Source of the DNA: Tanytarsus gracilentus | Taxonomy: Eukaryota; Arthropoda; Insecta; Diptera; Chironomidae | DNA length: 64,000 bases | Reading direction: 5' to 3' | Assembly (NCBI GenBank): GCA_038502055.1 | Contig: JAXRKN010000036.1 | Location: 2,852,001-2,916,000 of the forward strand | Part shown: one piece after another, positions 1 to 11,405 of the stretch | Numbering within the stretch: the stretch's first letter is position 1 | Layout of the letters: every line of letters starts with the position of its first letter | Translations under genes and position numbers: made by a program | The notes under the pieces: generated by a model | The model's input: the letters and a program-made list of their open reading frames with translations, nothing else | What the model was told of the DNA's origin: nothing | Database searches by the model: none

Positions 1-597
1 CGTTTGTGGATTCAAAGAACCGAAGACATTGGCATCGTGTCGGCTGAGGATGCTCTCAATCTCGGTTTCAGTGGTGTCATGCTTCGTGGCTCCGGCATCA
101 AATGGGATTTGCGCAAAACTCAACCATATGACGCTTATCATCTTGTTGAATTCGATGTTCCAATTGGAACTAAAGGAGATTGCTACGACCGTTATTTGTG
201 TCGTGTTGAGGAGATGCGTCAGTCTCTTAGAATTATTGATCAGTGCTTGAATCAAATGCCAGCAGGAGAAATTAAAGTTGACGATGCAAAATTGACACCA
301 CCATCACGACACGAAATGAAAACGTCCATGGAGGCTCTCATTCACCACTTCAAACTCTTCACACAAGGTTATCAAGTTCCACCAGGATCAACCTACACAG
401 CGATTGAAGCACCAAAGGGAGAGTTCGGTGTTTATCTCGTCTCAGATGGCTCAAGTAAACCCTATAGATGTAAAATCAAGGCACCAGGTTTCGCTCACTT
501 GGCTGCAATTGATAAAATCGGCAAAAATCATATGCTTGCTGATATTGTTGCCATCATCGGAACGTTGGACGTTGTTTTCGGAGAAATCGATCGATAA
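1..597 (+). CDS. ND-49: NADH dehydrogenase (ubiquinone) 49 kDa subunit (NDUFS2), C-terminal part
   Basis: This is the last 198 residues of the 49-kDa core subunit of mitochondrial complex I, which with the 20-kDa (PSST) subunit forms the quinone-binding site. The frame is open from base 1, so the start lies outside the window; the stop is at 595-597. Signature stretches visible are [60 protein letters not shown] and the terminal [13 protein letters not shown]...[21 protein letters not shown]. All are near-invariant in NDUFS2 from insects to mammals, and the C-terminus ends where the family normally ends. No intron falls in this part. A canonical polyadenylation signal lies 86 bp past the stop, and the next gene (wgn copy A) starts transcription only about 240 bp downstream. 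Identification is very secure. Confidence 0.98.
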   Translation, partial: RLWIQRTEDIGIVSAEDALNLGFSGVMLRGSGIKWDLRKTQPYDAYHLVEFDVPIGTKGDCYDRYLCRVEEMRQSLRIIDQCLNQMPAGEIKVDDAKLTPPSRHEMKTSMEALIHHFKLFTQGYQVPPGSTYTAIEAPKGEFGVYLVSDGSSKPYRCKIKAPGFAHLAAIDKIGKNHMLADIVAIIGTLDVVFGEIDR

Positions 598-682
598 TTA
601 GGGAAAACCCTTAAGAAAAATTAGAAGCAACTTCTCTTTTGTGTTAAAAAAATTATTTGGACAAAACGTTCATTATAAATTA

Positions 683-688
683 AATAAA
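683..688 (+). terminator. Polyadenylation signal of ND-49
   Basis: AATAAA in an A-rich context 86 bp after the ND-49 stop codon, followed by the T-rich stretch expected downstream of a cleavage site. It is the only good hexamer before the wgn promoter. Confidence 0.7.
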
Positions 689-755
689 AAATATTAAAAA
701 AAGTTTTGAGTATTCCTTCTCTTCCACAGACGTACATGTCAAAAAATACGTAACA

Positions 756-3617
756 GAGAGTTTTTTACATTTTCTCTTCTTTCTTCGATTTTCTTCTGTT
801 CATTCGTTAAGAAAATAAAAACTCAAACACGAGTCAGTTTCGATGAGAATTTTCGAGTGATCAGACGCGTTTCTAGTCATTCACAAAATCATCACTTAAA
901 GAGAGAAATAAATTTGAAAAAAATAGATTTAAACACTTGTCAACTTCTAACGAGACAAATCGCTGATTATTCAAGTCGTTCGAAGAGATGAAAAAATAGC
1001 GTAAAATTTGGCTGCGAAAAAAAATATTTAAGGAACAAGACAAAAGTGTGATTTTTATATTTTGTGGCGGTTATAAATTATTTCTGAGATCATTTTTGAC
1101 ATCCATTGGTGAAAAATTTGAGACATTCGCATGACAACCCTTTTTACTTTTACGTGACTCGTGAAATCATTTTTAAAAACTCAATTTTCGATTGGTTTAA
1201 AATTCTAGAAACGAATTTGTGTTAAAAAAATTTTATTATTAAGTGAAATCCCATAAAAGGACATTAATAAATTTATGCTCGCAATGATCGTTGAATTTAA
1301 AAATCATGCTTGAAGAAATCATGGATTATTGTGAAAAATGCACGTCAAATGTGAGTAATGTCATAAAATTTTAATCGTTCGCGCGCAATCTTACAAATTA
1401 AGCTCATAAATTAACATTTTTTAGTTCGCTAATTTGATAAAGCGCCACTTAATAAAAAATAATTGAGAGCGCAGATTTTTTTCAACTAGGCCGAATCTTG
1501 ATTATTTTCTCAAAGTGCCATGCTTGAGTCACAAAAAAACAAAATACGGCATTGATGATAGCAGTTATGACTCTCTTACACTCTCGTGCGTATTTTTCGA
1601 GCGAGTAAACGAATTTTGTAATTTTAATTTCATAGAAATCATTCTTGAAACTTTATCAGCCGCTTAAAATTTTTCATAGCAAAAAGCTTCAAAAGAAAAT
1701 TCGCTTAAGAATAAACAAAATATTCATCTTTCTCAGCTCTCGATTTACAAAATTATCTGCACACAGCTATTTCGATCACTTCAAAGCGATCTCGCGAAAA
1801 TCTCATTGGCAGCCGCCAAGATCTTTTTGATTACTTTTTAGCTTCTTTCATTTCGACGTTATTCAAAAAATTTTAAATTTCTCAACTGCAAAAAAATAAA
1901 TAAAAACTTTAAGTTCATCAACTCGATGATAGCAAAATGGAAGAAGCAATTAAACATCCGCTGCTTTATGGTATCAAAAAGTCATGCTATTGAATATGAA
2001 TTGAGTACGCATAAAAAGTTTTCAATTACATAAAAAAGTCTTTCAATAATAAATTTGTATGCGAAATGAAGAAATTTGCAATAAAAAATTATTAATTTTT
2101 ATTTCAGAAAACATCCAAAAATTATCAGCATAAAATGAGACGGAGGAGTTCGATCTTAAAAATGCAGAGCAAAATATTTCTAGTATTATCAATTTTATCG
2201 ACATTAATTCCGACTTTAACATTAGCAAATAACACATGCAAACATCATGAATATTGGGATGCACAAATTAACGAATGTGTTCCATGTACGAAATGTAATC
2301 TTCATCAGATTGTGGTGCGACCATGTCAAAGACACCTCGACACTGTGTGCAAGCACTTAAATTCCATTGAAATTGATTGGAGCAAATCAATGGCGACCGA
2401 GAGAGTCACAGAAAATAAACGAACTCATCATCATGCTCGCATGTCATCACATGAACAGCTCAATAGTCAACCTGAAGCTGCGGCATCGCGAGAAGAACAA
2501 GAAATTTTATTCTGGGATTGGCAGCTGATTTTTCTCACTTTGGCGATCATTTCGTGTCTGCTCTTCTTCCTCGTGACTGCCTTCATTTTCATAAATTATG
2601 TTCGACAGTGGCGAAAGATTAAGAAAGAGTTCGATACTGGTGAGTTTAACGCTAATTTCATCCATTAATTATTAATTTGCTATTTTAATTTTTCAAACTG
2701 TCGATAAATTTTCAATCTCAAATATTTTGAGGTTAATTAAAATTCAAATCATGTCGCAAAGTCAAATATATTTTAGTTCTTGATAGTTTCAATAATCAAA
2801 TTTGTTTCTTTTATACCAAAAGCAATTAAAAAAATCTTCCGGTCTTTGTATCGAGTCAGAACTGTTACAAAAAATTAAATTTTAGGAAGGAAGTTTGAAG
2901 TTTTTATATTTTTTCGGGGGGAAGTTAGTTGCGGTTGTTGCGACAAAGAGTTTAATTAAAGAATTAAATGGAAAAAGAAGAAGAAAGAGAGAGACAGGAT
3001 GATGAACGATAGGCAGCCACCGGAAATCGATTGAAGGTGGATTTTTGTGTCTCTCTCTCGAAAATATTTTTGACAGTTTTGTGACACAGATTTTCGTTAA
3101 AATATTCACTGCATGATATGAAACACGTGTTGGTGACTCTCAATTTGAAAAATAAATGCAAAAAACGTTTCAAATTTCTTAAAATTTTGGTAGCAAGATT
3201 AAAATTTATGACTCGATGCAGAAGCTTCAAAATGCAGAGAGTAAAAATTGACTTAAAATGTGTTTGCAATTAACTGACAAGAAAAAAAGAGTCAACTCTT
3301 GTGGCTTTGAAAACTTTTTAGTGTTCACGCAAAACTTTGGTTTTGTTTAGAAAGATAAAAAATGATTTTCGGGCGGAGAAGATGGAGGGAAAAGAATAAT
3401 AATTAATAAACTTTTCTCTTTTAAAAAACAGATATCGAACATTTATCACAACAACTTATGGCCAAATTGGCAATGCCACCAGTCGAGAGCTCAACAATTT
3501 TCATTGACGATCCATCGACAAGGCATAGCGCCCTCGGACCGAGACAAATCGAAGTACGTTGTGTTTATTTAGAAGATATTTTAGGTAAGAGAGTTTATGT
3601 GTGTGTGTCTTGTGGCT
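756..3617 (+). repeat. Arm A of a large inverted duplication (wgn copy A: promoter to intron 2)
   Basis: This segment of about 2.86 kb reappears in reverse orientation at about 9923-12810. The match begins just upstream of the wgn core promoter and ends about 30 bp into intron 2, right after the donor following exon 2. It covers promoter, 5' leader, leader intron, exon 1, intron 1 and exon 2. By eye identity is high, well above 90% even in introns, with scattered substitutions and small indels. The left boundary falls between the ND-49 poly(A) signal and the wgn transcription start. Confidence 0.93.
834..867 (+). promoter_or_regulatory. Core promoter of wgn copy A (Inr + DPE)
   Basis: TCAGTT at 834-839 matches the insect initiator, giving A+1 at 836. 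Exactly at +28 to +32 (863-867) lies AGACG, a perfect match to the DPE consensus RGWYV. No TATA box is seen. The spacing and both motifs are kept in the inverted copy. A 5' leader and leader intron follow: an acceptor (TTTCAG) ends at 2107, just before the coding exon, and a possible donor (GTGAGT) lies at 1351. Confidence 0.75.
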
Positions 3618-4342
3618 TTTTTCTAATTTTATGGCGCATCTAACACACAAAAAAATTAAATAAATTCCATGTAAAGTGTAAAAGTAATTAATTCCATCCT
3701 TTTTCCGTTTCAATTCCCTTCTTCACGTACTTGGTTGGCTCTGATCAGCTTTAAACTCTAATGACTTCCACTGATTTCGTTGAAAGAAATGGAAAATTTT
3801 CAAACGAAAAAATTGAAATAAATCCAGATAAATTGACTGCTTGCTGCGCTGTACGTTAAATTTCTCTTTGCAAATTATTCTTCTTTCCATTTCTGTTCTC
3901 GTGTGTCTGCTTGCTAATGGAACTGTCAGTAAATTGTAAATGAAAAATTATCTTTTCAATTCACTTTCGACATCTTTTAACCTTTTTTATCGCATTCACT
4001 GATTTTTCTTAAGAATAATTTTCAAACGTGATTCAAATTGCGCTTGACAATTTAATTTATTAACAGTTAATGTCATAATTTACGTGTGAGTCGCTCATTA
4101 AGTCGCATGTTTAACACATTACAATAGATCAGAATGCAAAATGTAGCGTTAGTCACATAAATTAAAAATTTCACATTTAAATGAGAAAAAAATGACAAAA
4201 AGAATTCTTTCACTCGCTTACAGCTGGCAAGAGTGATTTAAAACAAGGAAGTATCTTACAACCAGCCGTCAATGTGTACATAGACGATAACGAGAAACAT
4301 CACAGTAATTTTATCATGGGCCACAAAATTATCCGAAAGTGA
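2162..4342 (+). CDS. wgn: Wengen-like TNF receptor superfamily member, copy A
   Basis: A single-pass receptor of the wengen type, the Drosophila TNFR for the ligand Eiger, expected at the plasma membrane or on endosomes. Coding exons: 2162-2639, 3432-3584, 4224-4342; all junctions are GT-AG and in frame, giving 249 residues. Residues 1-22 form a signal peptide. One cysteine-rich domain follows with Cys 26, 39, 42, 45, 55 and 63, including the family-like PCQRHLDTVC. A linker of about 50 residues, a membrane segment (about 119-147) and a short basic cytoplasmic tail (RQWRKIKK) come next. The last exon encodes the tail end from GKSDLKQ to HKIIRK. An in-frame ATG at 2135 would add 9 residues, but it is lost in copy B and the signal peptide fits the 2162 start. 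An AATAAA at 4674-4679 may end the transcript. The wengen assignment rests on domain layout and remembered family features. Confidence 0.88.
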
Positions 4343-7300
4343 TCATCACACACTACTGCTGATGATGTGACTTCTTCGTCTCAAATGGAAATTTATGGAA
4401 AAGTGCAGGAACTCAGAAGGCAACAATTAACACAGAACATGCATGCATGATCATCTGCTGCTCAACAAATGTGATATCGCTCATCACAGCAGCAGCAAAA
4501 ACAGATGGCAGCATGAAAAAAAAAGTATTGTAGAATTATGGCAGGGAAATGCAAAATGCACAAATGAAATTTTCCATTTTTAGATTTGCAGAAAATTGTA
4601 AAAAGTTTTTTAAATAGAAGTAAAAATAATTTATGTAAAATCTTCAGTTAATTAACGCATTATGACGTTGACAAATAAATAAGACTTATTTAAAAATTTA
4701 AATCTCTTTTTATTCATCAAGTTTTGACATAATCGATTGTGTTTTAATAAAATTATCACCGAAAAATTAAAATGTCCACTCGTGGTCGGATTAAGTTTCG
4801 CTTACAGATAAAAACTTCTAACGCAAATTTATTACAAAGCATCGTAAATAAATTCAGCGTTTCTGTAAAACAAATTTGTTTCTTCTTCTTTTTTTAACGT
4901 TCGCGCAAGCTAAAAAATTCCTGGCGTGCCATTTACACATCGCTACACAAACTAACTAATTAATTACAGAAACTATTAAGGAATCAAACTCTTTTCGGGG
5001 CAGTGAAAATTTTCGAAAACTAAACAATTAACGGATGCAATTGCGAAGGAAAAAAAATAAGCACATTGTGTATGCAGTTTTAAATGCAATGAATTGAATT
5101 AGTTTTAGTGCATCGAATTAGAAATTCTTTCAACAACTGACGGGCATTTCAAATATGCCATAGACTTGCTCACTGTTTCAAAAAGTATTTTTTTTCTGAG
5201 GTGTGATCTGAATAGCTAATTACGTTTTTGTGTGTGGCGATTTCTTTTTTATTTTATTAAAGCACTAAAAAATAAACTGTGAAATAGGTTTGGTGATTTT
5301 AAATGTTTTATGGAGAAAAAGAATTTAAAATATTTAACTATCAAGATTCAGTCACGACTTGAAAGCTTTTTCTTCATATTTACCTCTTTAGCATATTAAA
5401 AAAAACAATAAAGTTGTCTAAAGTGCGTGATCTTGCGTATTTTATGCTAATTATTGAGTTTTAAGTCGTAAAAATTATTTTATTAGAAAATTTTTATGTC
5501 ACTAACTTATGGAGCAATAATAATAAAAATTATCATAAAATACGATAAATTATTATAAAATTACTTAAAATTAAATTTTTTATGTCAACTCACTAAAAAA
5601 AATTATCACAATTTTATTCATGTCAAAAACATTTTCACGAATTTTATTAAATAATTACAAACATAAATTTTTCACTTATTAAATCGATATTAATGGAGAC
5701 ATTAAAACGTTGGTAGCTCGACAAACAAAAGTCTTTCGTGCACTCTTTTGACTTCTCGCCGAAATTCACGACAACTCAAACGAGAGAGGTGAAAAGAACA
5801 AACTGTGAGTGCATTCATCCCACATGAGAGGCTTGTTCTTGTAACTTAATACGCATCCGATAAATCGACACTTTTATCCTGCTCAATGGCAATGATCGCA
5901 AAACACTCCCGAAAAAAAAAGAGAATAATAAAAAATCGAAAATAATTTATTGAGATGTGAGGGCGGAAATTGATAAAATGCTCAAGTTTCTCGATTGATT
6001 CTGCACACACAAAAAAATTAAGAGAATGAAAGGCCACACAAGAGCATTCAGCACAAGCATTAAGTAATAATAAATTCTCATTGTTTGTACGCTGAATGAA
6101 AATTCTTTATGATTTGTTCTTATGCAACATAAATGCATTTCTGCCTGCATCTGTTTCCATCATTTCAATCATATTTTCACTTTCTCTCCATTCGCAATGC
6201 CTCGTTTGTGTTGGGAGATTCTTCCATTGCAGTTTGCTGAATGCATTCATGTGACGATATTTGAAGATATGACTTAAACTGAGGGTGATAAAAAAGCTGA
6301 AATTCTTATGAAAAATAAAAAAGTGATCTTTGATAAAATTAAATAAACTCATCTAGTCACCCTCTTTTGAATTTGATTTATTAAATGTCCACCCCCGGGT
6401 ACATGCATGACAGAGTTGCGCATTTTCCTGAAGAAGAAAAAAGAGATGAATGTGTGTACATGGCGATGCATTTGTGTGTAATGTAATGTTTCCTTCCTGT
6501 TTCAGAATTTCACGTCTCTCGAGATAGAGTTTTACATATGCCGAGGATGGCACAAGCCATTTGATGTCGCATCTTGAAAATCTTTCCACCATCGCATATC
6601 ACATTACCGTTCTGTACGTCATTATCATTAACATTCATTGACACGTTTGTGGCTTTTTTTTTTGAAAACTACTTTTTATTTTTTCGGGGGAGGGAAGTGA
6701 AATATCATCGTAACGATCTCAGCTTGATTTTTTTCCGGTCTCACTCACGAAGGATGAATCGCTTCACAAAAATATGAATGAAATTTCTTTAACTTTTTTT
6801 TACTTGGAAATAATTCTCATTCATCATCACATGAACAGTAGCTCAATAGTAATAGCGGTTAAAAAAAGGATGAACATGATCGTTTTCACACTGCAGCAGT
6901 TTATTTTTAAAACAAACACGTGCTACATGTTGATGATCCAAGAAACGCTTCAACTGATGATAAACATGGACTGAAGAGAAATTATCTTACAAAAAAGATC
7001 TCGAGATTTTACATTTCCTATTGAATTGTCAATGAAGATCCTAAAAAAGCCAATAATTTTTTTTTTGTTTTAAATTTCCTGGAAATTTAATTTTTTAATG
7101 GAAAAATAAAAAATCTTGAAATAAAAAGTGTGTGTACATTGAAGTAGTAAAGATCAAAGAAAGCGATCATTAGAGTAATAAAAATTATGAGTTCTCATCA
7201 TCAAATTGACTGTGTCGCTACCGACAACCGATTTGCTTTCATCTCCAACCCTAGATATGTAGTTTTTCTGTTCATCGTGTGTGTGTGTGTATTTTTGTGG

Positions 7301-8494
7301 GAACTTCCGAGATAATAATTTTTCACTGAACTGTTTTTCGGGTTCAAGTGGTGGAGTCTGTGTTATCGGGGAGAATAAAATTAGGTTTTAAGTGCTGACT
7401 TTGAACTAATTGAAGATACACTCGCTATATAAGCGGTGACTCTTTCCAGATACACACTAAAAATGCCTTCGAGATAAATTTGTACTTGTGGAGAATTGCG
7501 GGGATATTTTTAGAAAAGCGAGAGAAAAAAAACTACACGATCGAGTAAATGCACTTGAATGATGATGACGATCACTTGACTAGGTTCATAAATAATTTTA
7601 ATTTTCATTCACACAGCTACGAGGAAAAAGAGATTGTTTAAAAGGTTTGTCATGCGGTTTCGTCAAAATGTTGCGTGTAATTAATGTTCAAAAAAATTAA
7701 ATCAAATCTTAATGCAAGGCTGCTGTTTTCCTTCTTCTGTGTATCCATATCGCACGCTCTATTTTTAATCCGTTTTCTTCCTAAACAAACCTCGCTCTCA
7801 AATAAAAAACAAATCCCAGATGTTTAAAAATTAAACTGAAACGTTGAAAAGTTGTAAGAAATATTCTTTTATAAATAAAAAAAAATGAATCAAAAAAAAA
7901 GTTAAAATCGTTGTTGAAAAATTTGATGGATGAACTTTTCAAGATCGACAATTGATTTTTTATTTTCATCACATTTATAAACACATCCAGAGCACTTTTC
8001 GCGCTCCCTCTCGTAAAAAAGTAAGTGCAAATTTTATTTTTAGCCAAGTCTAAATTTAAAACGCAACATTTCACTCCATGCAAATGCAAATTTTAATTCT
8101 CATCTCATTTAATTCCAGCTTGCTTTCACATGCACATAATTTTAAGCTAGATAAATCTCATCTCTTTCATATCGCTTATGATGCTCGGTTTTATATGATT
8201 TTAAATTGAAATTTGCTTGCAGTTTCACATTGAAATTAAGTGAATCAAATATGGAAACTTTTCATGTTCAAAAGATAAATTCTGAAATGTTAAATTCGCA
8301 AAATTAATAAAAATCTTTTCTTCTGTAAAAATAAAATTAATTTTTATTATTTTAATTATTTTTTTTATTTACAGTAATAATTTACAATATTTTCAGGTTA
8401 ATAAAATTTAACGTCAAGGGATGGACATTCATAAAAAATATTTTATCATCAATGTGATGAAAATTGTACTTTCGTTTCTCAAAAAAATCGTTGA
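4343..8494. other. Spacer between the 3' ends of the two wgn copies, no gene seen
   Basis: AT-rich DNA holding the 3' UTRs of both wgn copies and no credible coding exon. It contains a short (GT)n run near 7279-7290 and a TATATAAG motif at 7426-7433 of unknown meaning. The open frames here are short, rich in Phe/Lys/Ile and lack splice-linked continuation. Confidence 0.6.
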
Positions 8495-11405
8495 CTAAAC
8501 AAATCTCGCTTTGTAACCTCGCGTTAAAGATTTTTCGTTATCACCTATGTACATATTGCCTGCCGTAACATTGTTGACCTGATCGATTCCTTCTTTCTCT
8601 TTCACTGATTCACACACCTTGCCAGCTGTAAAAATAAAAAACAAAATGTTTGAAATATTTTTCATCGTAAAAAGAATTTAATTCAAATGCAAATTAATTC
8701 AAAAATCGTTTCGATTTGATGCAAAATCAATTTCGTCAAGATTCACTTTTGTCATGCAGTCGGAATTCTTAAAATGCTTTTACTGTTCACCAGAATTTTA
8801 CGATCGACTGCGAATTGCGCAAATTTTGTTTTCTTTCTCATGATTGAGTAAGAATTTTGCAAAATTCCGAGAAGATTATTTTGTCCCATTTGTTTTCATG
8901 TCAGCGCGATCACTGATATGCCCCAAAAATTTTAAGAAAAAAAAATTTATATGCAGAGAATTGATTGATCGTGTTCATTATTTAAATTAGATTCAGCGCT
9001 AAAAGAGCAAATGTTTTGAAAAAAAATATTAGCGCGGCGTAGAGTAAATTAATTCATTAGCGTGATGTCATGGACAGTCGAAAGTAATAAATAGATTTTT
9101 AGTGTCCCATCCTGATGATTTCTTGAAACACGCATTAACCTCAAATATTTTAATGAATCATTTCGATAATGAATTTTTAAAATTGTTTATTTTTCAGAAG
9201 CTCTCATTTATTGCGCTCGGATATTTAAATAAAATATTGAACTAAATTTTCCGGGGAAAAATAATTTTCACTTCATCAATGAGAATTCACCTCGAGAGAG
9301 AGATAAATCGAGAACAAGTCTGAACTTTTCTTGCCATCAAAGTTTACAGCATTAACATCCGCTGCAAAATTGCGAGGGGAAAATGTAAACAGAAGCAGCG
9401 GGATGAAAATGAAAATGAGCGCTTCACTTTTACGATTTTCACTCTTGTGATTTTTCATTTGAAACACGATCGTAAAAAACACACGCAAAAAAGTTGAACT
9501 TTTGAATTGTGAAAAAATATTTTGGTTCAAAAATATCCAAATTCACAGTCAATACATTAGAATGTCCAATATGCTGGTTAAATGAGTGTAAACACACGCA
9601 GTGACGACGAAGAAGAAATAAATTAAATTATGAATGAGTTAAGTGGCGATTATTTACACTCACTCCGTTCAATGAATGAATATAAAGATATGGAACATGC
9701 GGTCTGTAATAAATATTATGGGTAGGAAGGAAGCACAGTGAGCAGTTCTCTAGGCACTGCCATGAGAGTAAGTCATCCACGGCGAGAGAGAGTAAATCAT
9801 CTCGAATATTAACTCTAATTTATGATCATCGTTTAGTTATTGGATGCACAGTCACATAAATTAAATTGTGAAAACGAGCATGCAGTTAGTAAATGTGTAT
9901 AGAAATGTCAGTATGGAAGTGAGGATAACCACAACGCACACATAAACTCTCTTACCTAAAATATCTTCTAAATAAACACAACGTACTTCGATTTGTCTCG
10001 GTCCGAGGACGCTATGCCTTGTCGATGGATCGTCAATGAAAATTGTTGAGCTCTCGACTGGTGGCATTGCCAATTTGGCCATAAGTTGTTGTGATAAATG
10101 TTCGATATCTGTTTTAAAAGAGAGAAAAGTTTATTAATTATTTTTCTTGTCCCTCCATTCGACCGTAAATTGATCTTCTCCGCCCGAAAATCATTTTTTA
10201 TCTTTCTAAGCAAAACCAAAATTTTGCGTGAACACTGAAAAGTTTTCAAAGCCACAAGAGTTGACTCTTTTTTTCTTGTCAGTTAATTGCAAACACATTT
10301 TAAGTCAATATTTTTCCTCTCTGCATTTTGAAGCTTCTGCATCGAGTCATAAATTTTAATCTTGCTACCAAAATTTGAGAAATTTGAAACGTTTTTTGCA
10401 TTTATTTTTCAAATTTAGAGTCACTAACACGTGTTTCATATCATGCAGTGAATATTTTAACGAAAATCTGTGTCACAAAACTGTCAAAAATATTTTCGAG
10501 AGAGACACAAAAATCCACCTTCAATCGATTTCCGGTGGCTGCCTATCGTTCATCATCCTGTCTCTCTTTTTCTTCTTCTTTTTCCATTTAATTCTTTAAT
10601 TAAACTCTTTGTCGCAACAACCGCAACTAACTTCCCCCCGAAAAAATACAAAAACTTCAAACTTCCTTCCTAAAATTTAATTTTTTGTAACAGTTCTGAC
10701 TCGATACAAAGACCGGAAGATTTTTTTTAATTGCTTTTGGTATAAAAGAAACAAATTTGATTATTGAAACTATCAAGAACTAAAAAATTTGACTTTGCGA
10801 CATGATTTGAATTTTAATTAACCTCAAAAAAGTTTAAAATTTATCGACAGTTTGCTGTCAAATCGACTGTTTGAAAAATTAAAATAGCAAATTAATAACA
10901 AATGGATGAAATTAATCTGAAACTCACCAGTATCGAACTCTTTCTTAATCTTTCGCCACTGTCGAACATAATTTATGAAAATGAAGGCAGTCACGAGGAA
11001 GAAGAGCAGACACGAAATGATCGCCAAAGTGAGAAAAATTAGCTGCCAATCCCAGAATAAAATTTCTTGTTCTTCTCGCGATGCCGCAGCCTCAGGTTGA
11101 CTATTGAGCTGTTCATGTGATGACATGCGAGCATGATGATGAGTTCGTCTATTTTCTGTGACTCTCTCGGTCGCCATTGATTTGCTCCAATCGATTTCAA
11201 TGGAATTTAAGTGCTTACAGACAGTGTCAAGGTGTCTTTGACATGGTCGCACCACAATCTGATGAAGATTACATTTCGTACATGGAACACATTCGTTAAT
11301 TTGTGCATCCCAATATTCATGATGTTTGCATGTGTTATTTGCTAATGTTAAAGTCGGAATTAATGTCGATAAAATTGATAATACTAGAAATATTTTGCTC
11401 TGCAT
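8495..11405 (-). CDS. wgn: Wengen-like TNF receptor superfamily member, copy B (inverted)
   Basis: Inverted duplicate of the gene at 2162-4342. Exons on the minus strand: 10928-11405, 9956-10108, 8495-8625; every junction is GT-AG and in frame, giving 253 residues. Exon 1 (478 bp) and exon 2 (153 bp) have the same lengths as in copy A and differ at about one residue each (Lys to Arg before THHH; Ala to Val before LGPRQ). Signal peptide, six-cysteine domain and membrane segment are intact. The last exon is homologous but very diverged: it starts GKVCESVKEK, keeps a core resembling copy A (N.YI.DNEK) and ends at TAG 8495-8497. The upstream ATG of copy A has become ATT here, so translation must begin at 11405. 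Intron 2 is 1330 bp against 639 bp in copy A. The copy looks functional, not a pseudogene; whether it is expressed is unknown. Confidence 0.85.

Noticed and set aside
1085..1097. TGAGATCATTTTT, similar to the start of bantam microRNA
   Set aside because: Similarity ends after the first bases and no hairpin partner is nearby.
9861..10082. wgn copy B read as truncated after exon 2 (frame runs on into intron 2)
   Set aside because: A functional donor follows exon 2 and an in-frame, homologous last exon exists at 8495-8625, so the copy is complete.
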